64,000 nt of DNA from Streptococcus chenjunshii (GCF_003086355.1 NZ_CP031733.1:1984001-2048000); one strand, 5' to 3'. Counted from the first letter of the stretch, positions 11,198 through 23,949 are shown. Notes: generated by a model not told the origin, from the letters alone. Numbers and translations are program-made.

Positions 11198-13426
11198 TTA
11201 GTCTATTCTTTTTAGGCGCAGGGCGTTTAAAACAACCGAGACTGAACTGAAGCCCATAGCTAGGCCGGCAATCATTGGATTGAGCAGGGGGCCGCCAAAC
11301 AGATAGAGCACCCCCATAGCAACTGGAATAGCAAGGATATTGTAAATAAAAGCCCAGAATAGATTTTCCTTAATAATTTTAAGGGTCAGACGGCTGATTG
11401 TCAGACTTTTAAAAACATCAGTCAGTTCAGGATGCATCAGGATAATGTCAGCTGATTCAATGGCAATATCCGTTCCCGAACCCATAGCGAGCCCGACATC
11501 AGCCTTAGCAAGGGCAGGTGCGTCATTAATACCGTCACCGACCATAGCCACCAGCCGTTTTTGGTCTTGCAGTTTTCCAATTTCCAGTGCTTTTTGATCA
11601 GGCAGAACCTCGCTGACCACCTCCTCTATACCAACCTGTTTAGCGATGGCTTGTGCTGTTCTGTGATTATCGCCAGTCAGCATTACAACAGAAATGCCAG
11701 CCCGCCGTAAATCGGCAACAGTCTGCCGGCTGTCTGCCTTAACCGGATCGGCAATGGTAATTAGACCTGTAAGCTGCTTATTTTGGGCTACATAAACAGG
11801 TGTCTGCCCTTTTTCAGTTGCTTTGGCTACTGTTTCTGCTGCTGCAGCTAAATCGATTCCTTCTTGCTGCATCAATTTATGATTGCCGATATAGACGGTT
11901 TCCCCTTTGATATCAGCTTGCAGCCCCAGCCCTGTTAAAGCCGTAAAGTTGGTTACAGAGAGTAAGTCGATTTCTTCCGCTTCAGCTTTGGCGACAATCG
12001 CCTGACTTAAAGGGTGTTCAGATAAGCTTTCAATCGAAGCTGCCTGTCTCAGCAAATCTTTTTCATCTGTTTGATAGGTAACAATCTCAGCAACTTTCGG
12101 TTTTCCTTCGGTAATGGTCCCGGTTTTGTCAAAAACAATAGTATCAACTTGGTGAAATTTCTCAAGAATATCTCCCCGTTTATAGAGAATACCGTTTTCA
12201 GCCGCCCGGCCTGTACCGACCATAATAGCCGTCGGCGTCGCAAGACCAAGTGCACAAGGACAGGCAATAACAAGAACTGCAACAGAAGTCTGCAAAGCAA
12301 AGACAAAACTTTCACCCATGATAAAATACCAGAAAAAACCGGTTAATAAAGCCAGACCCATGACAATCGGTACAAAAAATCCAGATACCCGATCGGCAGT
12401 CTTCGCGATAGGAGCCTTTGTTTGCTGGGCCTCTTCAACTAAATTGATAATCTGTGCTAACAGTGTATCATCGCCAACCTTCTCTGCTTGTATCGTCAAG
12501 GCCCCCTGTCCGTTAATCGTTGCACCATAAACTGGATCATTTACTTGTTTTTCTGCAGGGATGCTTTCACCTGTCAGCATGGATTCATCAACAGATGAAT
12601 GACCGGCAATAACAAGACCGTCAACAGGAATTTTCTCCCCAGGTTTGACCAGCAACGTATCGGAAAGGCTAACTTCTTCAACCGGCAACATCATTTCCTG
12701 CCCATCACGAATAACTCTGGCTTCTTTAGCTGATAGCGTCAGCAAACGTTCAATCGCTTCTGACGTGCGCCCTTTTGAGCGTGTTTCAAAATATTTACCC
12801 AATGTAATCAAGGTTAAAATAACAGCTACAGACTCAAAGTAAAGTTCATGAACATGGTGCGCATGTCCTAGAGCAAGGTGATAAAGGCTATACAGACTGT
12901 ATATAAAAGCTGCAGCTGTCGCTAAGGCTACCAATGAATCCATATTAGGATGCCTTTGCCAGAGGGCACGAAAACCATTACGGTAAAAGCGGCGGCCAAA
13001 ATACATGACCGGCAACGTCAGTAAAAGCTGCAGCACTGCAAAAACCAAGGGATGGCCATCAGGTCTGATAATACCCGGTAGCCACAGCCCCATCATGCTG
13101 CCCATTGAAATATAGAGAAGAGGTAAGCTAAAGACAGCTGATAGTGAAAACTGCTTACGCATTTTTTGGCTACTTTCATCCTGACGCTCCGCTTGGCTTT
13201 TAGCCTGCGACGGATCATACAGACTGGCACTGTAACCGCTGGCCGCTACTGTTTTTGCAATATCGGCAGCAGAGAGTTTCTGCGAATCATAGGTAACTTT
13301 CATTTTTTCAGTCGCCAGATTCACAACTGCTGTTTCAACATCAGCCATTTTTTGAACCGCCGTCTCGACGGTCAAGGCACAATTTGCACAAGTCATGCCA
13401 TCAATAAGAAAAGTATCTTCCTGCAT
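11198..13426 (-). CDS. copA: Copper-exporting P1B-type ATPase
   Basis: A 742-residue membrane ATPase that pumps Cu(I) out of the cell. It has one N-terminal metal-binding domain (C13-x-x-C16 in GMTCANC), the TGES actuator loop, the transmembrane CPC at 389-391 in ACPCALG, the phosphorylated Asp433 in DKTGT, the SEHPL motif and [10 protein letters not shown]. The start codon overlaps the copY stop by one base (TAATG), which suggests translational coupling. The CPC motif and copYAZ context support copper rather than zinc or cadmium. Confidence 0.96.
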   Translation of the reverse strand: MQEDTFLIDGMTCANCALTVETAVQKMADVETAVVNLATEKMKVTYDSQKLSAADIAKTVAASGYSASLYDPSQAKSQAERQDESSQKMRKQFSLSAVFSLPLLYISMGSMMGLWLPGIIRPDGHPLVFAVLQLLLTLPVMYFGRRFYRNGFRALWQRHPNMDSLVALATAAAFIYSLYSLYHLALGHAHHVHELYFESVAVILTLITLGKYFETRSKGRTSEAIERLLTLSAKEARVIRDGQEMMLPVEEVSLSDTLLVKPGEKIPVDGLVIAGHSSVDESMLTGESIPAEKQVNDPVYGATINGQGALTIQAEKVGDDTLLAQIINLVEEAQQTKAPIAKTADRVSGFFVPIVMGLALLTGFFWYFIMGESFVFALQTSVAVLVIACPCALGLATPTAIMVGTGRAAENGILYKRGDILEKFHQVDTIVFDKTGTITEGKPKVAEIVTYQTDEKDLLRQAASIESLSEHPLSQAIVAKAEAEEIDLLSVTNFTALTGLGLQADIKGETVYIGNHKLMQQEGIDLAAAAETVAKATEKGQTPVYVAQNKQLTGLITIADPVKADSRQTVADLRRAGISVVMLTGDNHRTAQAIAKQVGIEEVVSEVLPDQKALEIGKLQDQKRLVAMVGDGINDAPALAKADVGLAMGSGTDIAIESADIILMHPELTDVFKSLTISRLTLKIIKENLFWAFIYNILAIPVAMGVLYLFGGPLLNPMIAGLAMGFSSVSVVLNALRLKRID

Positions 13427-13860
13427 TAGAAAACCTCCGTATTTTCTTTACAGCGGCATTGACCTTGTATACAATGACAAGGAATCTCAGCAACTGCTTC
13501 AGCTCTTTTTCGAGCCAGTAATGCCTGCAAACGCTCAATGTCATCCAAAGTCATCGGACTGGCATCTAAAAGATGCTCAATTAGGGCAGGGTAACGGCGC
13601 TGACAGAATTTGTCCAAAAGTATGGCAGCCTGTTCACTCATGCTGGATTCTTCACTGATTAAAGCAGAATAAATAAATTGTTTTCCCTGCTTTTCAGCCT
13701 GCAGGCAGCCTTTACCCACTAGACGTTTGAGCAAGGTTTTGACGGTAGAAGAACTCCACTGCGTTTTTTGCCTCAAAGTTTCTAAAATTTCACCGCTTGT
13801 GGTCTGCCCTTTTGTCCAGACCACGCGCATAACTTCCCATTCTGCATTGGCAATTATCAT
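13426..13860 (-). CDS. copY: Copper-responsive repressor CopY
   Basis: A 144-residue BlaI/MecI-type winged-helix repressor. The N-terminal DNA-binding part spans about the first 75 residues ([16 protein letters not shown]). The C-terminus has the CxCx4CxC motif in [10 protein letters not shown], where zinc supports DNA binding and copper replaces it to release the operator. It is the first gene of copYAZ and has two candidate cop boxes at its promoter. Confidence 0.95.
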   Translation of the reverse strand: MIIANAEWEVMRVVWTKGQTTSGEILETLRQKTQWSSSTVKTLLKRLVGKGCLQAEKQGKQFIYSALISEESSMSEQAAILLDKFCQRRYPALIEHLLDASPMTLDDIERLQALLARKRAEAVAEIPCHCIQGQCRCKENTEVF

Positions 13861-13878
13861 AGAAAACCACCTTTATTC

Positions 13879-13925
13879 GTCTACGTTTGTCAACAATTAT
13901 AAAAGATTCGTTGACATTTGTCAAC
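13879..13925 (-). promoter_or_regulatory. cop promoter with two cop-box-like sites
   Basis: TTGACA (13924-13919), 17 bases, TATAAT (13901-13896) on the minus strand. GTTGACATTTGTCAAC at 13910-13925 covers the -35 and fits a GACAnnTGTC variant of the cop box; a weaker half-matching site at 13879-13893 lies just past the -10. Two sites around the promoter fit CopY repression. Confidence 0.75.
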
Positions 13926-14254
13926 CAAAACGCTCAGCATAAGGCAGTACGGACCAAACATGTCTCAGCCCCCTTTATGAGATACTTCCCTATGGTGGAT
14001 AGTAACAAGAATTCACTAGAAATTGATAAAGGGCTTTCCCTATACCAAAAAACGTCCAAAAACAGGATATTTCAGATTCTGATGTTCTCAGATTTTGGAT
14101 AAAACGATAGGGGAACCGCTCATTTACTCTATAGATAATTTTTTGCGGCTAGCGCTTTATTTTACATCAACTCAAGCAATATGTGCAGAGACCAACAAAT
14201 TGAAGAATGAGGGGAGGCTTATGATCCGCTCCACTCTTATAAAATGTTTAAAAC
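13926..14254. other. Intergenic stretch without a supported gene
   Basis: Short plus-strand frames (up to 71 codons) have no recognisable motif or good Shine-Dalgarno. I see no clear repeat or RNA here. Confidence 0.4.
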
Positions 14255-14812
14255 TCATTCCCATTCTATTTCTAACTGAGGCCATTTGTTTTGCCAGTCT
14301 TTTTTTAACAAACGCTCCTTATACAGACGAAGACGGTCAGCATTCTGAGCAAAATGCGGGGTGGGTCTAATCTTAAAAGTCAGGAGATCTTCTTCGCCAT
14401 AGGGTAAAAAAAGACACAGTTGCTTATCCCTGTCCAGCCTAGCGCCGATTGCTGTGCATCTCTCTGGAAATTTTGCAATAGCATCAGTCGCACTTGTATA
14501 AGCTCCTGTATGGGGACTGTGGTAATGCATATAAACTTGGTTTTTCAGCTCCCAGTTATAAGCGGGGTAGAGTTCCTGCAAATGACGCTCCTTCTCTATT
14601 GTTTCTTCATAAGACATTTTTTCATCATAAAAAACCACATCAACATCTGTTTGCCCCAGTGAAAAAGCATCGTCCGACAGAGACTGCCAAATATAATTCC
14701 GCAGAGTTCCGGCACACAGCCAGGCATCCTGCAAATCCAAATCAGCTATTATTTCTAAAATCGTCATAATTCTGCTGTCCTTTTCAAGCAATTCTTTAAC
14801 TGTCATATTCAT
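14255..14812 (-). CDS. Nucleotidyltransferase-like protein (DUF925 type)
   Basis: About 185 residues. CAGTLRNYIW and the acidic TDVDVVFYD match the glycine-serine-like and metal-binding motifs of the nucleotidyltransferase fold, as in the COG3575 family whose substrate is not known to me. GGAGGGAGA precedes two close ATGs at 14812 and 14806; the longer open frame to 14854 lacks a site. It stands alone between the cop operon and rbfA. Fold assignment is moderately sure, function unknown. Confidence 0.75.
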   Translation of the reverse strand: MNMTVKELLEKDSRIMTILEIIADLDLQDAWLCAGTLRNYIWQSLSDDAFSLGQTDVDVVFYDEKMSYEETIEKERHLQELYPAYNWELKNQVYMHYHSPHTGAYTSATDAIAKFPERCTAIGARLDRDKQLCLFLPYGEEDLLTFKIRPTPHFAQNADRLRLYKERLLKKDWQNKWPQLEIEWE

Positions 14813-14888
14813 TCTCCCTCCAAAAATCCTGGACATGACTTTTATATACACCATGCAGAACCAGAGCCACTGCCACTGAAAATTAAAT

Positions 14889-14922
14889 ACGGCCTAAGCT
14901 CTTTTCAGAGAGTTTAGGCCGT
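14889..14922 (-). terminator. rbfA terminator
   Basis: ACGGCCTAA and TTAGGCCGT pair perfectly, with a further CTCT/AGAG match inside. On the minus strand it sits just after the rbfA stop and is followed by an A/T-rich tract. Confidence 0.7.
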
Positions 14923-14926
14923 TGTA

Positions 14927-15280
14927 TTATTTTTTATTTTCTAAATCGCGCAGCATCTGATCAATTTTATTTCCATAAGCAATCGACTCATCTTTAATAA
15001 AACGTAAATCAGGAATTTTATACATGGTCAGATTATGACCAAGCTCGCGCTTAATCGTTCCAGTTGCTTTTTCCAATCCCTTCTGAGCCTTTTGCTGATC
15101 AGAAGCTAAATCGCTCATAACAGTATAGTAAACCTTGGCCAGAGACAAATCTCCAAGCATCTGAACATCCGTTATTGTCACTGCTTTTACACGCGGATCA
15201 CGAACTTTTTTCTGTAAAATGTCGTTGACCTCACGCTTAATCTCCATTCCTACACGATCAACACGGAATGAATTCGCCAT
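14927..15280 (-). CDS. rbfA: Ribosome-binding factor A
   Basis: A 117-residue KH-like protein that helps mature 16S rRNA in the 30S subunit, notably after cold shock. [18 protein letters not shown] and [12 protein letters not shown] are family segments. GGAGGAG precedes the ATG. It usually follows infB directly; here about 500 bases of repeats separate them, and the repeat end abuts its Shine-Dalgarno. Confidence 0.95.
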   Translation of the reverse strand: MANSFRVDRVGMEIKREVNDILQKKVRDPRVKAVTITDVQMLGDLSLAKVYYTVMSDLASDQQKAQKGLEKATGTIKRELGHNLTMYKIPDLRFIKDESIAYGNKIDQMLRDLENKK

Positions 15281-15293
15281 ACACTACTCCTCC

Positions 15294-15457
15294 AACAAGA
15301 TACAAAGGCCGTTAAGAAATCCGTATGAAAATAGGGACTGACAAGTGATGCTTGGCATCACGCTGGCAGGCATACTCACAGAGCAGCCACACTCGTATGT
15401 CAGCCTGTGGCTTCCTACGATTGCGTCTCTTTTTCACTAGGATTTTAGACCGTGTTC
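15294..15457 (-). repeat. Modular leader repeat upstream of rbfA
   Basis: Read on the minus strand it begins GAACACGGTCTAAAATCC and ends ACGGCCTTTGTATCTTGTT, right at the rbfA Shine-Dalgarno; both ends match the gadB leader element. The middle differs and carries a perfect GTGATGC-GCATCAC hairpin at 15345-15361. About 164 bp. Confidence 0.7.
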
Positions 15458-15463
15458 AATTCC

Positions 15464-15665
15464 AACAAGATACAAAGCCCGTCAAAAGAGCAAAGCAAAA
15501 ATGACGGTAAGTCCGAAATCTTCGATTTCGTAGACGCACCCCTGTCAAGATGACTAGAAGGGTGCGGCCGGCTGTTCAGACGACAAAGCCTTCAGCCAGC
15601 TACGGCGGGCGGTAAGCCAGAAATCTTCGATTTTACAGACGCACCCATGCTAGAACAACTAGGGA
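15464..15665 (-). repeat. Second repeat module between infB and rbfA
   Basis: Starts AACAAGATACAAAGCCCGTC (same end as the neighbouring copy) but continues with a different body: ATGACGGTAAGTCCGAAATC, then GACGCACC and GGTGCGG segments, shared with 23699-23841 and inverted at 30196-30333. A partial second body copy lies at about 15608-15665. From 15662 a GGGAGCGGGACAGAACT fragment and unremarkable sequence lead to infB. Confidence 0.7.
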
Positions 15666-15796
15666 GCGGGACAGAACTTAGACTGTAAAGTTCCCTCCCT
15701 CTTCCCAATTTTCAAGTTCGGGCTAACATCATCCAACGGATGATGTCACTGCGCAGCTCTTCGCCATTTCCCTATTTATTGCAGCTTATCAGCTGA

Positions 15797-18616
15797 TTAA
15801 CGGGTGATTTCTTCCATAATGTAAGCTTCAATATTGTCATCGATTTTCAAATCATTGTAATTTTCGATCATTAAGCCACCTTCCTGCGCATTACCAACTT
15901 CTTTTACATCGTCTTTATAATGCTTCAGACTGGCTAATTGGCCATCAAAAACAACAACGCCATCGCGGATAACCCGGACACTTGAATCACGGGTAACCTT
16001 ACCGCTGAGAACCATGAAACCGCCGATTGTTCCCACTTTGGATACTTTAAAGGTCTCACGAATAACGGCCTCTCCGATAACTTTTTCTTCATATTCCGGA
16101 TCAAGCATCCCTTTCATGGCATCTTCAACTTCTTCTATAACTTTATAGATAATAGAATGCAGACGGATTTCTACTTCATCTGCTTCAGCCTGCTGACGGG
16201 CCTGCGGTGTCGGACGGACATTAAAGCCAATGATAACGGCATTGCTGGCTTCAGCCAACGTAACATCTGATTCGTTGATTGCTCCTACTGCTGAATGCAC
16301 GACATTGACTTTAACACCTTCAACATCTATCTTGAGCAAAGAAGCTGCCAGAGCTTCTACAGATCCCTGAACATCTGCCTTAATGATGACATTAACCGAT
16401 TTCACTTCGCCGGCTTTAAGGGTGTCAAAAAGATTTTCAAGGCTGACACGGTGTGTTGTTTGGCGCTGTTTAAGCAGAGCGCGTTTTGCCCGTTCTTCCC
16501 CAGCAGCCCGAGCCGCTTTCTCATCTTCATAGACGGCGAAATGGTCACCTGCCATAGGCGCTTCGTTCAAACCTGTAATAGATACCGGAGTTGAAGGCGG
16601 AGCTGCCTTCACACGGCGGCCTAAATCATTAGTCATAGCCCGAACACGGCCAAAGGTATTGCCGACAACAATCGGATCCTGCACATTGAGAGTTCCCTGC
16701 TGAACTAAAAGGGTAGCTACCGCACCTTTTCCTTTATCCAGACGGGCTTCGATAACCGTTCCTATAGCCCGTACAGTTGGATCAGCTTTAAGCTCTTGGA
16801 TTTCAGCAACCAATAGAACCGTTTCCAGCAATTCATCAATATTTTTGCCAAATTTAGCCGAGATTTCCACAAATTCTGAATCTCCGCCCCATGCTGTTGA
16901 TACAACACCATGTTCAGCCAATTCGCCGATAACACGTTCAGGGTTAGCATCTGGTTTGTCAATCTTATTGATGGCAACGATAATCGGAACATCTGCTGCT
17001 TTTGAATGGTTAATAGCTTCAATGGTCTGCGGCATGACACCGTCATCAGCTGCTACAATCAAAATCGTAATGTCAGTCACAGAGGCTCCGCGGGCACGCA
17101 TACTAGTAAAAGCAGCGTGTCCTGGAGTATCAAGAAAAGTGATTTTCTTGCCTTCGGTCTCAATCTGATAAGCACCGATATGCTGCGTAATGCCCCCAGC
17201 TTCCCCTGTCACAACACGTGAATTGCGCAAAGTATCTAAGAGAGTTGTTTTCCCGTGGTCAACATGTCCCATAATTGTCACAACCGGAGCACGCTCAACC
17301 ATCTCATCAGGATTGAGGTAATCCTCATCAACAAAGAAGCGGTCAATATCGGCTGTATCTACTTCGACTTTAGCTTTGGCTTCAATACCGTAATCAACCA
17401 TCAGCAGTTCAATAGTATCACCATCCAGCGATTGATTTTGTGTGGCCATAACCCCCATCATAAAGAGTTTTTTGACAATTTCAGCAGGTTCACGCTTTAT
17501 GCGCTTAGCAATTTCTGCAACGGTCATCCCTGCAGTATACTCAAATTCTTTCGGCAGTTCATGGAACTTACGTTCAGTAACAGGTTTTGGTGCCTGATTG
17601 CTGCGATTATTCCTGCCTTTTTTGTTTTTCTTATTGTTGTTCCAGTTGCTATTTCTTTGATTTCTCACGCGGTTTTGATTATTCCAGTTTTTCTTATTTT
17701 TCGTTTGTTTAGGTCCGTCTTCATTTTCATAAGCAAAATCACGGGATTTTTCCGGACGTGCCTGTTTTTTCCGACGGGTATCTGCAGCTTTAGGGGCAGC
17801 CGTAGCCAGAGGGGCAGTTTCCTGAAATCCCGGAACTGCGGGAATATCTGCAGGCTGTTGCGGCTGGGCTTCCTGAGCTTTTATTTTCGCTTGTTTGGCA
17901 GCCTCACGTTCACGTGCAGCTTTTGCCTTAGCTTCCTGTTCTTCACGGAAACGTGTCTCACTTTGACGGGAATATTCAGCATTTTGTTCTGCTTTTAAGG
18001 CTGCAGCACGGGCTTTAAAATCGATCCGCCCTTTATTTGATTGCGGCTGCTGATTTGGCTGGGAATTCCGGTCATTATTGCGGCGGTTATTCGAACGATG
18101 GCGGTTATCGCGGTTCCTGTTCTGCCAGTCACTGTTTTGCCGGCCTTCTTCAGATCTACGGCCGTCTTTTTGCTGATAAGCTTTGCGGTTCTTTTTTTGC
18201 TGCCGCTCCGCCTGACGGCGCTCAGCCTCAGCCTTGGCCCTAGCCTCACGTTCTGCTTTAAAATTACGGCTTTTCGGACGAATAACGGCTGGTTTTGCCA
18301 CTGAACTTTCCGCCGCACCCGCAGGCTCCGAAGAAGGCTTAGAAGCTGCCGGTTTTGCTGCGGACTCTTCCTGCTTGGGAGCAGACGGAGCCGCTGTTTC
18401 AGTTTTAGAAACAGGCTGCTTTTCTTTCTCCGGTTTAGAAGCTTCTGTTTCTTTTGTTTTCGCAGCAAAACTCGCTATAATGCGGCCGGCATCCGCTTCT
18501 TCAACGGTAGAAGCATGGCTTTTCACGGCGTAACCGAGCGACTGCGCACGTTCAACAACCTCTTTGCTGCTTTTTCCAATTTCTTTTGCAATTTCGTGCA
18601 ATCTTTTCTTTGACAA
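15797..18616 (-). CDS. infB: Translation initiation factor IF-2
   Basis: A 939-residue GTPase that places initiator tRNA on the 30S subunit. It has an IF2-N domain at the start, a long charged Lys/Arg/Gln/Asn-rich linker to about residue 350, and then the G domain with [20 protein letters not shown] and NKIDKP, followed by the C-terminal domains. The start codon is TTG at 18616 with AGGAGG seven bases upstream. It ends the nusA operon, after ylxQ. Confidence 0.97.
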   Translation of the reverse strand: MSKKRLHEIAKEIGKSSKEVVERAQSLGYAVKSHASTVEEADAGRIIASFAAKTKETEASKPEKEKQPVSKTETAAPSAPKQEESAAKPAASKPSSEPAGAAESSVAKPAVIRPKSRNFKAEREARAKAEAERRQAERQQKKNRKAYQQKDGRRSEEGRQNSDWQNRNRDNRHRSNNRRNNDRNSQPNQQPQSNKGRIDFKARAAALKAEQNAEYSRQSETRFREEQEAKAKAAREREAAKQAKIKAQEAQPQQPADIPAVPGFQETAPLATAAPKAADTRRKKQARPEKSRDFAYENEDGPKQTKNKKNWNNQNRVRNQRNSNWNNNKKNKKGRNNRSNQAPKPVTERKFHELPKEFEYTAGMTVAEIAKRIKREPAEIVKKLFMMGVMATQNQSLDGDTIELLMVDYGIEAKAKVEVDTADIDRFFVDEDYLNPDEMVERAPVVTIMGHVDHGKTTLLDTLRNSRVVTGEAGGITQHIGAYQIETEGKKITFLDTPGHAAFTSMRARGASVTDITILIVAADDGVMPQTIEAINHSKAADVPIIVAINKIDKPDANPERVIGELAEHGVVSTAWGGDSEFVEISAKFGKNIDELLETVLLVAEIQELKADPTVRAIGTVIEARLDKGKGAVATLLVQQGTLNVQDPIVVGNTFGRVRAMTNDLGRRVKAAPPSTPVSITGLNEAPMAGDHFAVYEDEKAARAAGEERAKRALLKQRQTTHRVSLENLFDTLKAGEVKSVNVIIKADVQGSVEALAASLLKIDVEGVKVNVVHSAVGAINESDVTLAEASNAVIIGFNVRPTPQARQQAEADEVEIRLHSIIYKVIEEVEDAMKGMLDPEYEEKVIGEAVIRETFKVSKVGTIGGFMVLSGKVTRDSSVRVIRDGVVVFDGQLASLKHYKDDVKEVGNAQEGGLMIENYNDLKIDDNIEAYIMEEITR

Positions 18617-18635
18617 TTGGTGTCCTCCTATTCAT

Positions 18636-18938
18636 CTATTCCATAAGAGTCCTCATTTTCTTTGAAAATCCAGTATCTGCAATGGCAATCACTTTACGCG
18701 GCTTGCCTAAGGCAGCACTTAATTCCAGTGCGGAAAACACTGTGGAGACTTCTACATTGTAATAGTTGCTTTTATCTCTTATCTTTTTGCTCAAATTTGG
18801 GCCGGCATCATTGGCGAGAAAAATGAGTTTGGCTTGTCTGTTCTGTATCGCTTTAACAGCCAGTTCTTCACCCGCTATCACACATCCGGCGCGGTGAGCA
18901 AGACCGATAATCTGTGAGAGTTTTTTTAAATTATTCAA
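18636..18938 (-). CDS. ylxQ: L7Ae-family RNA-binding protein YlxQ
   Basis: A 100-residue protein of the L7Ae/L30e/S12e/Gadd45 fold, which binds kink-turn RNA. The AHRAGCVIAGEELAVKAI segment and KLIFLANDAGPN are typical. It overlaps rnpM by eight bases and lies 19 bases before infB, the usual Gram-positive order. Its exact ribosomal role is not settled. Confidence 0.9.
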   Translation of the reverse strand: MNNLKKLSQIIGLAHRAGCVIAGEELAVKAIQNRQAKLIFLANDAGPNLSKKIRDKSNYYNVEVSTVFSALELSAALGKPRKVIAIADTGFSKKMRTLME

Positions 18939-19227
18939 GGCCTAGCTCTTTTCTTTTCACTTTATGGTCAACATAAGCAATCAAATCATCATAAAAGTTT
19001 TCCGGAACCGCCATAGCAAAAGTCCGGTCAAAAATCCGCTTTTTCTTAGCAGCCAGAGCTTCATCATTATCCAGTTTAATGTAAGCTCCGCGGCCGTTCT
19101 TTTTGCCGGTCGGATCGATAAAAATCTCACCTTCCTTAGTTTTGACGATTCTCAGAAGATCACGTTTATCAATGATCTCACCAGAGACAACTGATTTTCT
19201 CAAGGGAATTTTTCTAGTTTTAGGCAT
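18931..19227 (-). CDS. rnpM: RNase P modulator RnpM (YlxR)
   Basis: A 98-residue YlxR/DUF448 protein. The core DPTGKKNGRGAYIKLD is the family RNA-binding signature. Many family members have a cysteine in the early segment where this one reads KSVVSGEII. In Bacillus the homologue was reported to bind RNase P RNA. It lies between nusA and ylxQ in the standard operon. Confidence 0.9.
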   Translation of the reverse strand: MPKTRKIPLRKSVVSGEIIDKRDLLRIVKTKEGEIFIDPTGKKNGRGAYIKLDNDEALAAKKKRIFDRTFAMAVPENFYDDLIAYVDHKVKRKELGLE

Positions 19228-19250
19228 TTAAAAACTCTTTTTCTATTTGT

Positions 19251-20420
19251 TTATTCTGTTCCATCAAGAACAGGTTCTGACGGCTCACTCTCGGAGCCCT
19301 CTGCTTCCGCAGTTAACAGCTCTTCTCTTTGAGCTTCCAATTCATCGTATTCACTTGCCGATTTAATATCGATACGGTAACCTGTCAGATGGGCGGCCAG
19401 ACGAACGTTCTGCCCGCGGCGGCCGATAGCAAGAGATAATTTACTGTCCGGCACAACAACTGTTGCCCGCTTAGGATCCTCATCGTCAAAGAGCACCATG
19501 TCCACTTCTGCGGGAGCAATTGCATTGTAAATGAATTCAGCAGGATCCTCAACCCATTGAATGACATCAATATTTTCCTCCATCGGCAGAGCAACACCTG
19601 TTTTAGGATCCACGCGCTTAGGATGAAATTTGCTGGTCACTTTTTTGATATTGCTGCCGCCGCGTCCAACAATAGTACCGATAGCATCGACATTGGGATT
19701 GTGGCTGCGCACCGCAATTTTTGTCCGATCTCCGGCTTCGCGTGAGACACCCATAATCTCAACAGTGCCGTCAAATACTTCAGGAATCTCCTGTTCCATA
19801 ATCCGTTTAATAAACTGAGGATGGCTGCGGCTGACGAAAACGTTGACCCCCTTAGGGTTGTTTTCAACTTTATAAACATAAACTTCAATACGGTCATGCG
19901 ACTTAAAGGTTTCTCCCGGAATTTGATCCTGATGAGAAAGCTGCGCTTCCAAAGACCCCAGATTCACATAAATGAAACGCTGGTCAAAACGCTCAACAGT
20001 ACCCGTCATGATTTCACCTTCATGCTCTTTATATTCATTAAAGGTGACTTCCCGCATCTGACGCCGCATTTTTTCCATAATAGTTTGCTTGGCTGACTGT
20101 GCCGCAACACGCCCAAACTCCGCAACTGACTCGGCAAAACGGATTTTATCACCGAGTTCATAGGCAGAACTGATGGCCAAAGCATCCGAAAGGCTGATCT
20201 CAAGCCGGCTGTCAAAAACTTCTTCAACCACTTCACGGACCGTATAAACCTGAAAATCACCTGTTTTTTCATCAAATTCAACTACACAGGACTCTGCCTG
20301 TCCATATCGGCGCTTATAGGCAGATTTTAAAGATTCCTCAACCGCTTCGATAATATCTTTTTTGTCAATATGTTTTTCTTCTTCCAAAATGCGGAAGGCT
20401 TCTAACATTTCTTTGCTCAT
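19251..20420 (-). CDS. nusA: Transcription elongation/termination factor NusA
   Basis: 389 residues: an N-terminal RNA-polymerase-binding domain, an S1 domain (GEIMTGTVERFDQRFIYVNLG) at about 130-200, and two KH domains with VGRGGSNIKKV and AIGRRGQNVRLAA. The extra C-terminal acidic repeats of proteobacterial NusA are missing, as usual in Firmicutes. It acts in pausing, termination and antitermination on rRNA operons. It follows rimP. Confidence 0.96.
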   Translation of the reverse strand: MSKEMLEAFRILEEEKHIDKKDIIEAVEESLKSAYKRRYGQAESCVVEFDEKTGDFQVYTVREVVEEVFDSRLEISLSDALAISSAYELGDKIRFAESVAEFGRVAAQSAKQTIMEKMRRQMREVTFNEYKEHEGEIMTGTVERFDQRFIYVNLGSLEAQLSHQDQIPGETFKSHDRIEVYVYKVENNPKGVNVFVSRSHPQFIKRIMEQEIPEVFDGTVEIMGVSREAGDRTKIAVRSHNPNVDAIGTIVGRGGSNIKKVTSKFHPKRVDPKTGVALPMEENIDVIQWVEDPAEFIYNAIAPAEVDMVLFDDEDPKRATVVVPDSKLSLAIGRRGQNVRLAAHLTGYRIDIKSASEYDELEAQREELLTAEAEGSESEPSEPVLDGTE

Positions 20421-20485
20421 AGTTCTATCACTCTTTTTTTCTGTTCTTTAATAACTGGCGCAACAGGAAAAAGCAAAATCCTTTC

Positions 20486-20962
20486 TTAAAATTTAACTGC
20501 TAGACGGGCTTTAGCAACCGTCTGATAGGGAATAACAACCGTTTTTTTACGCCCTTTATCCATAAATTCGAGCGTCAGTTCCTGACCGTCAAAAGCCAGC
20601 AGATCGCCTTCAAAATGCTTCATCTTATCGATAGGCTTATACAGGCTGACACTGATATAACTTCCCACAGCTTCGGTCAGACTGGCTGCGGTTTTTAAGG
20701 GACGCTCCAGCCCCGGACTGGATACTTCCAAAAGGTACTGATCAGGAAAAGGATCGGGCTTGATTGTATCCAGCAAAGGACTGATAATGTCGGTCAGCTC
20801 TGCTGTATCTTCCACAGTAATCCCTCCGGGCTTGTCCACCAGAATGCTCAAAATATAATCTCCGCCCTTTTTTTCATATTCAACATCAACTAGTACAAAC
20901 GGGGCTTCAATTACAGGGGCAATCTGTTCGGTAACACGTTCGACAATATGATTTGCGATAAT
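20486..20962 (-). CDS. rimP: Ribosome maturation factor RimP, non-canonical start
   Basis: RimP assists 30S assembly. The frame gives [45 protein letters not shown] and [10 protein letters not shown], full-length at about 158 residues. The first in-frame ATG is only at 20851 and would remove the conserved N-terminal ~37 residues. The frame opens after a stop at 20980-20978 and has no ATG, GTG or TTG before the conserved region. AGGAGG sits four bases before an ATT (20962) and seven before an ATC (20959); the ATG at 20966 is out of frame. I infer an ATT or ATC start, or a one-base error here. Confidence 0.9.
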   Translation of the reverse strand: MIANHIVERVTEQIAPVIEAPFVLVDVEYEKKGGDYILSILVDKPGGITVEDTAELTDIISPLLDTIKPDPFPDQYLLEVSSPGLERPLKTAASLTEAVGSYISVSLYKPIDKMKHFEGDLLAFDGQELTLEFMDKGRKKTVVIPYQTVAKARLAVKF

Positions 20963-21140
20963 GCATCCTCCTTTATATTAACTGCTCTTCTTCTAACACA
21001 GATAAGAGGCGAAGTCCTTACTTCGCCCCCTTTCTTTTTTATTGTTAAAGATAGTATAGCACAGAGCCACTGACAATGCAAGGGAATAGGAGAATTTTTA
21101 TGTCTGCATTTTTCAACACGGCAAAAAACACAATTCAAAT

Positions 21141-22926
<1,786 letters not shown>

Positions 22927-23089
22927 ACCAAACTTAAAAGATATAAGAAAGGGAAAAACAAACATATTGAGTAACAGGCAGAAGTCAGTTGACAGCGTTT
23001 CTTGAGTCTCCATGTCTAGGAACAGACTGAAATCGTCCGTAAGCCTGGGTAGCGCTTCAGCTTCTCCCAGATTTCAAACTGCAATGGTC

Positions 23090-23683
23090 TTAATTAATCT
23101 CAGTTTCTTCCTGCTCAAAGTCTTCATCTTCTTCCTCATCATCCTCTTCGTTCAGTTCAACATCCTCATCTAAATCCTCATCAGGGATAATTTCATTGAT
23201 TTCTGAATCATAGGAATCGACTTCGTCTTTTTCATCATCCGGATTTTCTTCTTCATATTCTACTTCCTGATCTGCCGGTGTATAATCTTCATCTTCCGGA
23301 TCATCGTCCCGGTAATCAATGGCATCCTCATCACCGTCCATGAAAGCATTGACCCGTTTTTTCTTACGTTTCGGCGCGCCTTCTTCATGATCTTCAAGCG
23401 TAATAATCTCTTCATCAATCTCGTCAACAGCGTACCATGAACGCAGTCCCCACTTATTTTCCCCAAGCGGAATAAAACTGCCGTCAGTATTTAAATCAGC
23501 ATAAAAGAAAGGGAGCGATTCACGAATTTCCTGATCGGTTTTCTCCAAATAGTTTTGAATATCATTGACAAGGTCACTGAAATGCATCTCTTTATCACGG
23601 CCGCGCTCCTCTAAAATAGCACGCGCCACCTCAATCATTGACAGCTCACTCTTTTCCTGTCCGGCAAATACTTCTAATTCCAA
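23090..23683 (-). CDS. rpoE: RNA polymerase delta subunit
   Basis: A 197-residue Gram-positive RNA polymerase subunit. The N-terminal ~90 residues form the HARE-HTH domain ([23 protein letters not shown]), followed by a short basic KRKKKR segment and a disordered, extremely acidic Asp/Glu tail of about 90 residues. It speeds RNA polymerase recycling. I chose a TTG start at 23683 (LELEVFAGQ) with AAGGAGAAGG upstream; the frame continues 50 codons further, but that part is translated repeat DNA. It lies upstream of pyrG, as in other Firmicutes. Confidence 0.94.
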   Translation of the reverse strand: MELEVFAGQEKSELSMIEVARAILEERGRDKEMHFSDLVNDIQNYLEKTDQEIRESLPFFYADLNTDGSFIPLGENKWGLRSWYAVDEIDEEIITLEDHEEGAPKRKKKRVNAFMDGDEDAIDYRDDDPEDEDYTPADQEVEYEEENPDDEKDEVDSYDSEINEIIPDEDLDEDVELNEEDDEEEDEDFEQEETEIN

Positions 23684-23698
23684 AATCCTTCTCCTTTT

Positions 23699-23841
23699 AA
23701 CAAGATACAAAGGCCGTTCAAGCTTACAGCAAAAATGACGGTAAGTCCGAAATCTATGATTTCGCAGACGCACCTCTGCCAGGACGGCTAGAAAGATGCG
23801 GTCGGCCGCTAGGACGACAAAACTTTCAGGCATCTACGGCT
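23699..23841 (-). repeat. Repeat module upstream of rpoE
   Basis: AACAAGATACAAAGGCCGTT at 23699-23718 adjoins the rpoE Shine-Dalgarno; the body (ATGACGGTAAGTCCGAAATC, GACGCACC, GACGACAAAACTTTCAGG) matches the copy at 15464 and the inverted one at 30196. About 143 bp. The spacer from 23842 to 23949 shows nothing further. Confidence 0.7.
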
Positions 23842-23949
23842 AGTTAACTTGAAATCAATTCTAAACTTAGTTATATCTTTTTGCACAGCTCTTAGGCCGA
23901 ATAACTTATCACTTTACAAATACCTTTATTCTGCAGTCTCTATTTTACG

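Noticed and set aside
13887..14370. Plus-strand ORFs of 71 and 91 codons
   Set aside because: No motif, no good ribosome-binding site, and the second overlaps the better-supported minus-strand nucleotidyltransferase gene.
15294..15665. CRISPR array
   Set aside because: The repeats are long, few, unevenly spaced and dispersed; no cas genes are present.
17255..17998. 247-codon plus-strand ORF inside infB
   Set aside because: It is antisense to the low-complexity linker and G-domain start of IF-2 and has no recognisable domain.
23684..23833. 50-codon N-terminal extension of rpoE
   Set aside because: It is translated repeat DNA; a TTG with a strong Shine-Dalgarno gives the family N-terminus at 23683.
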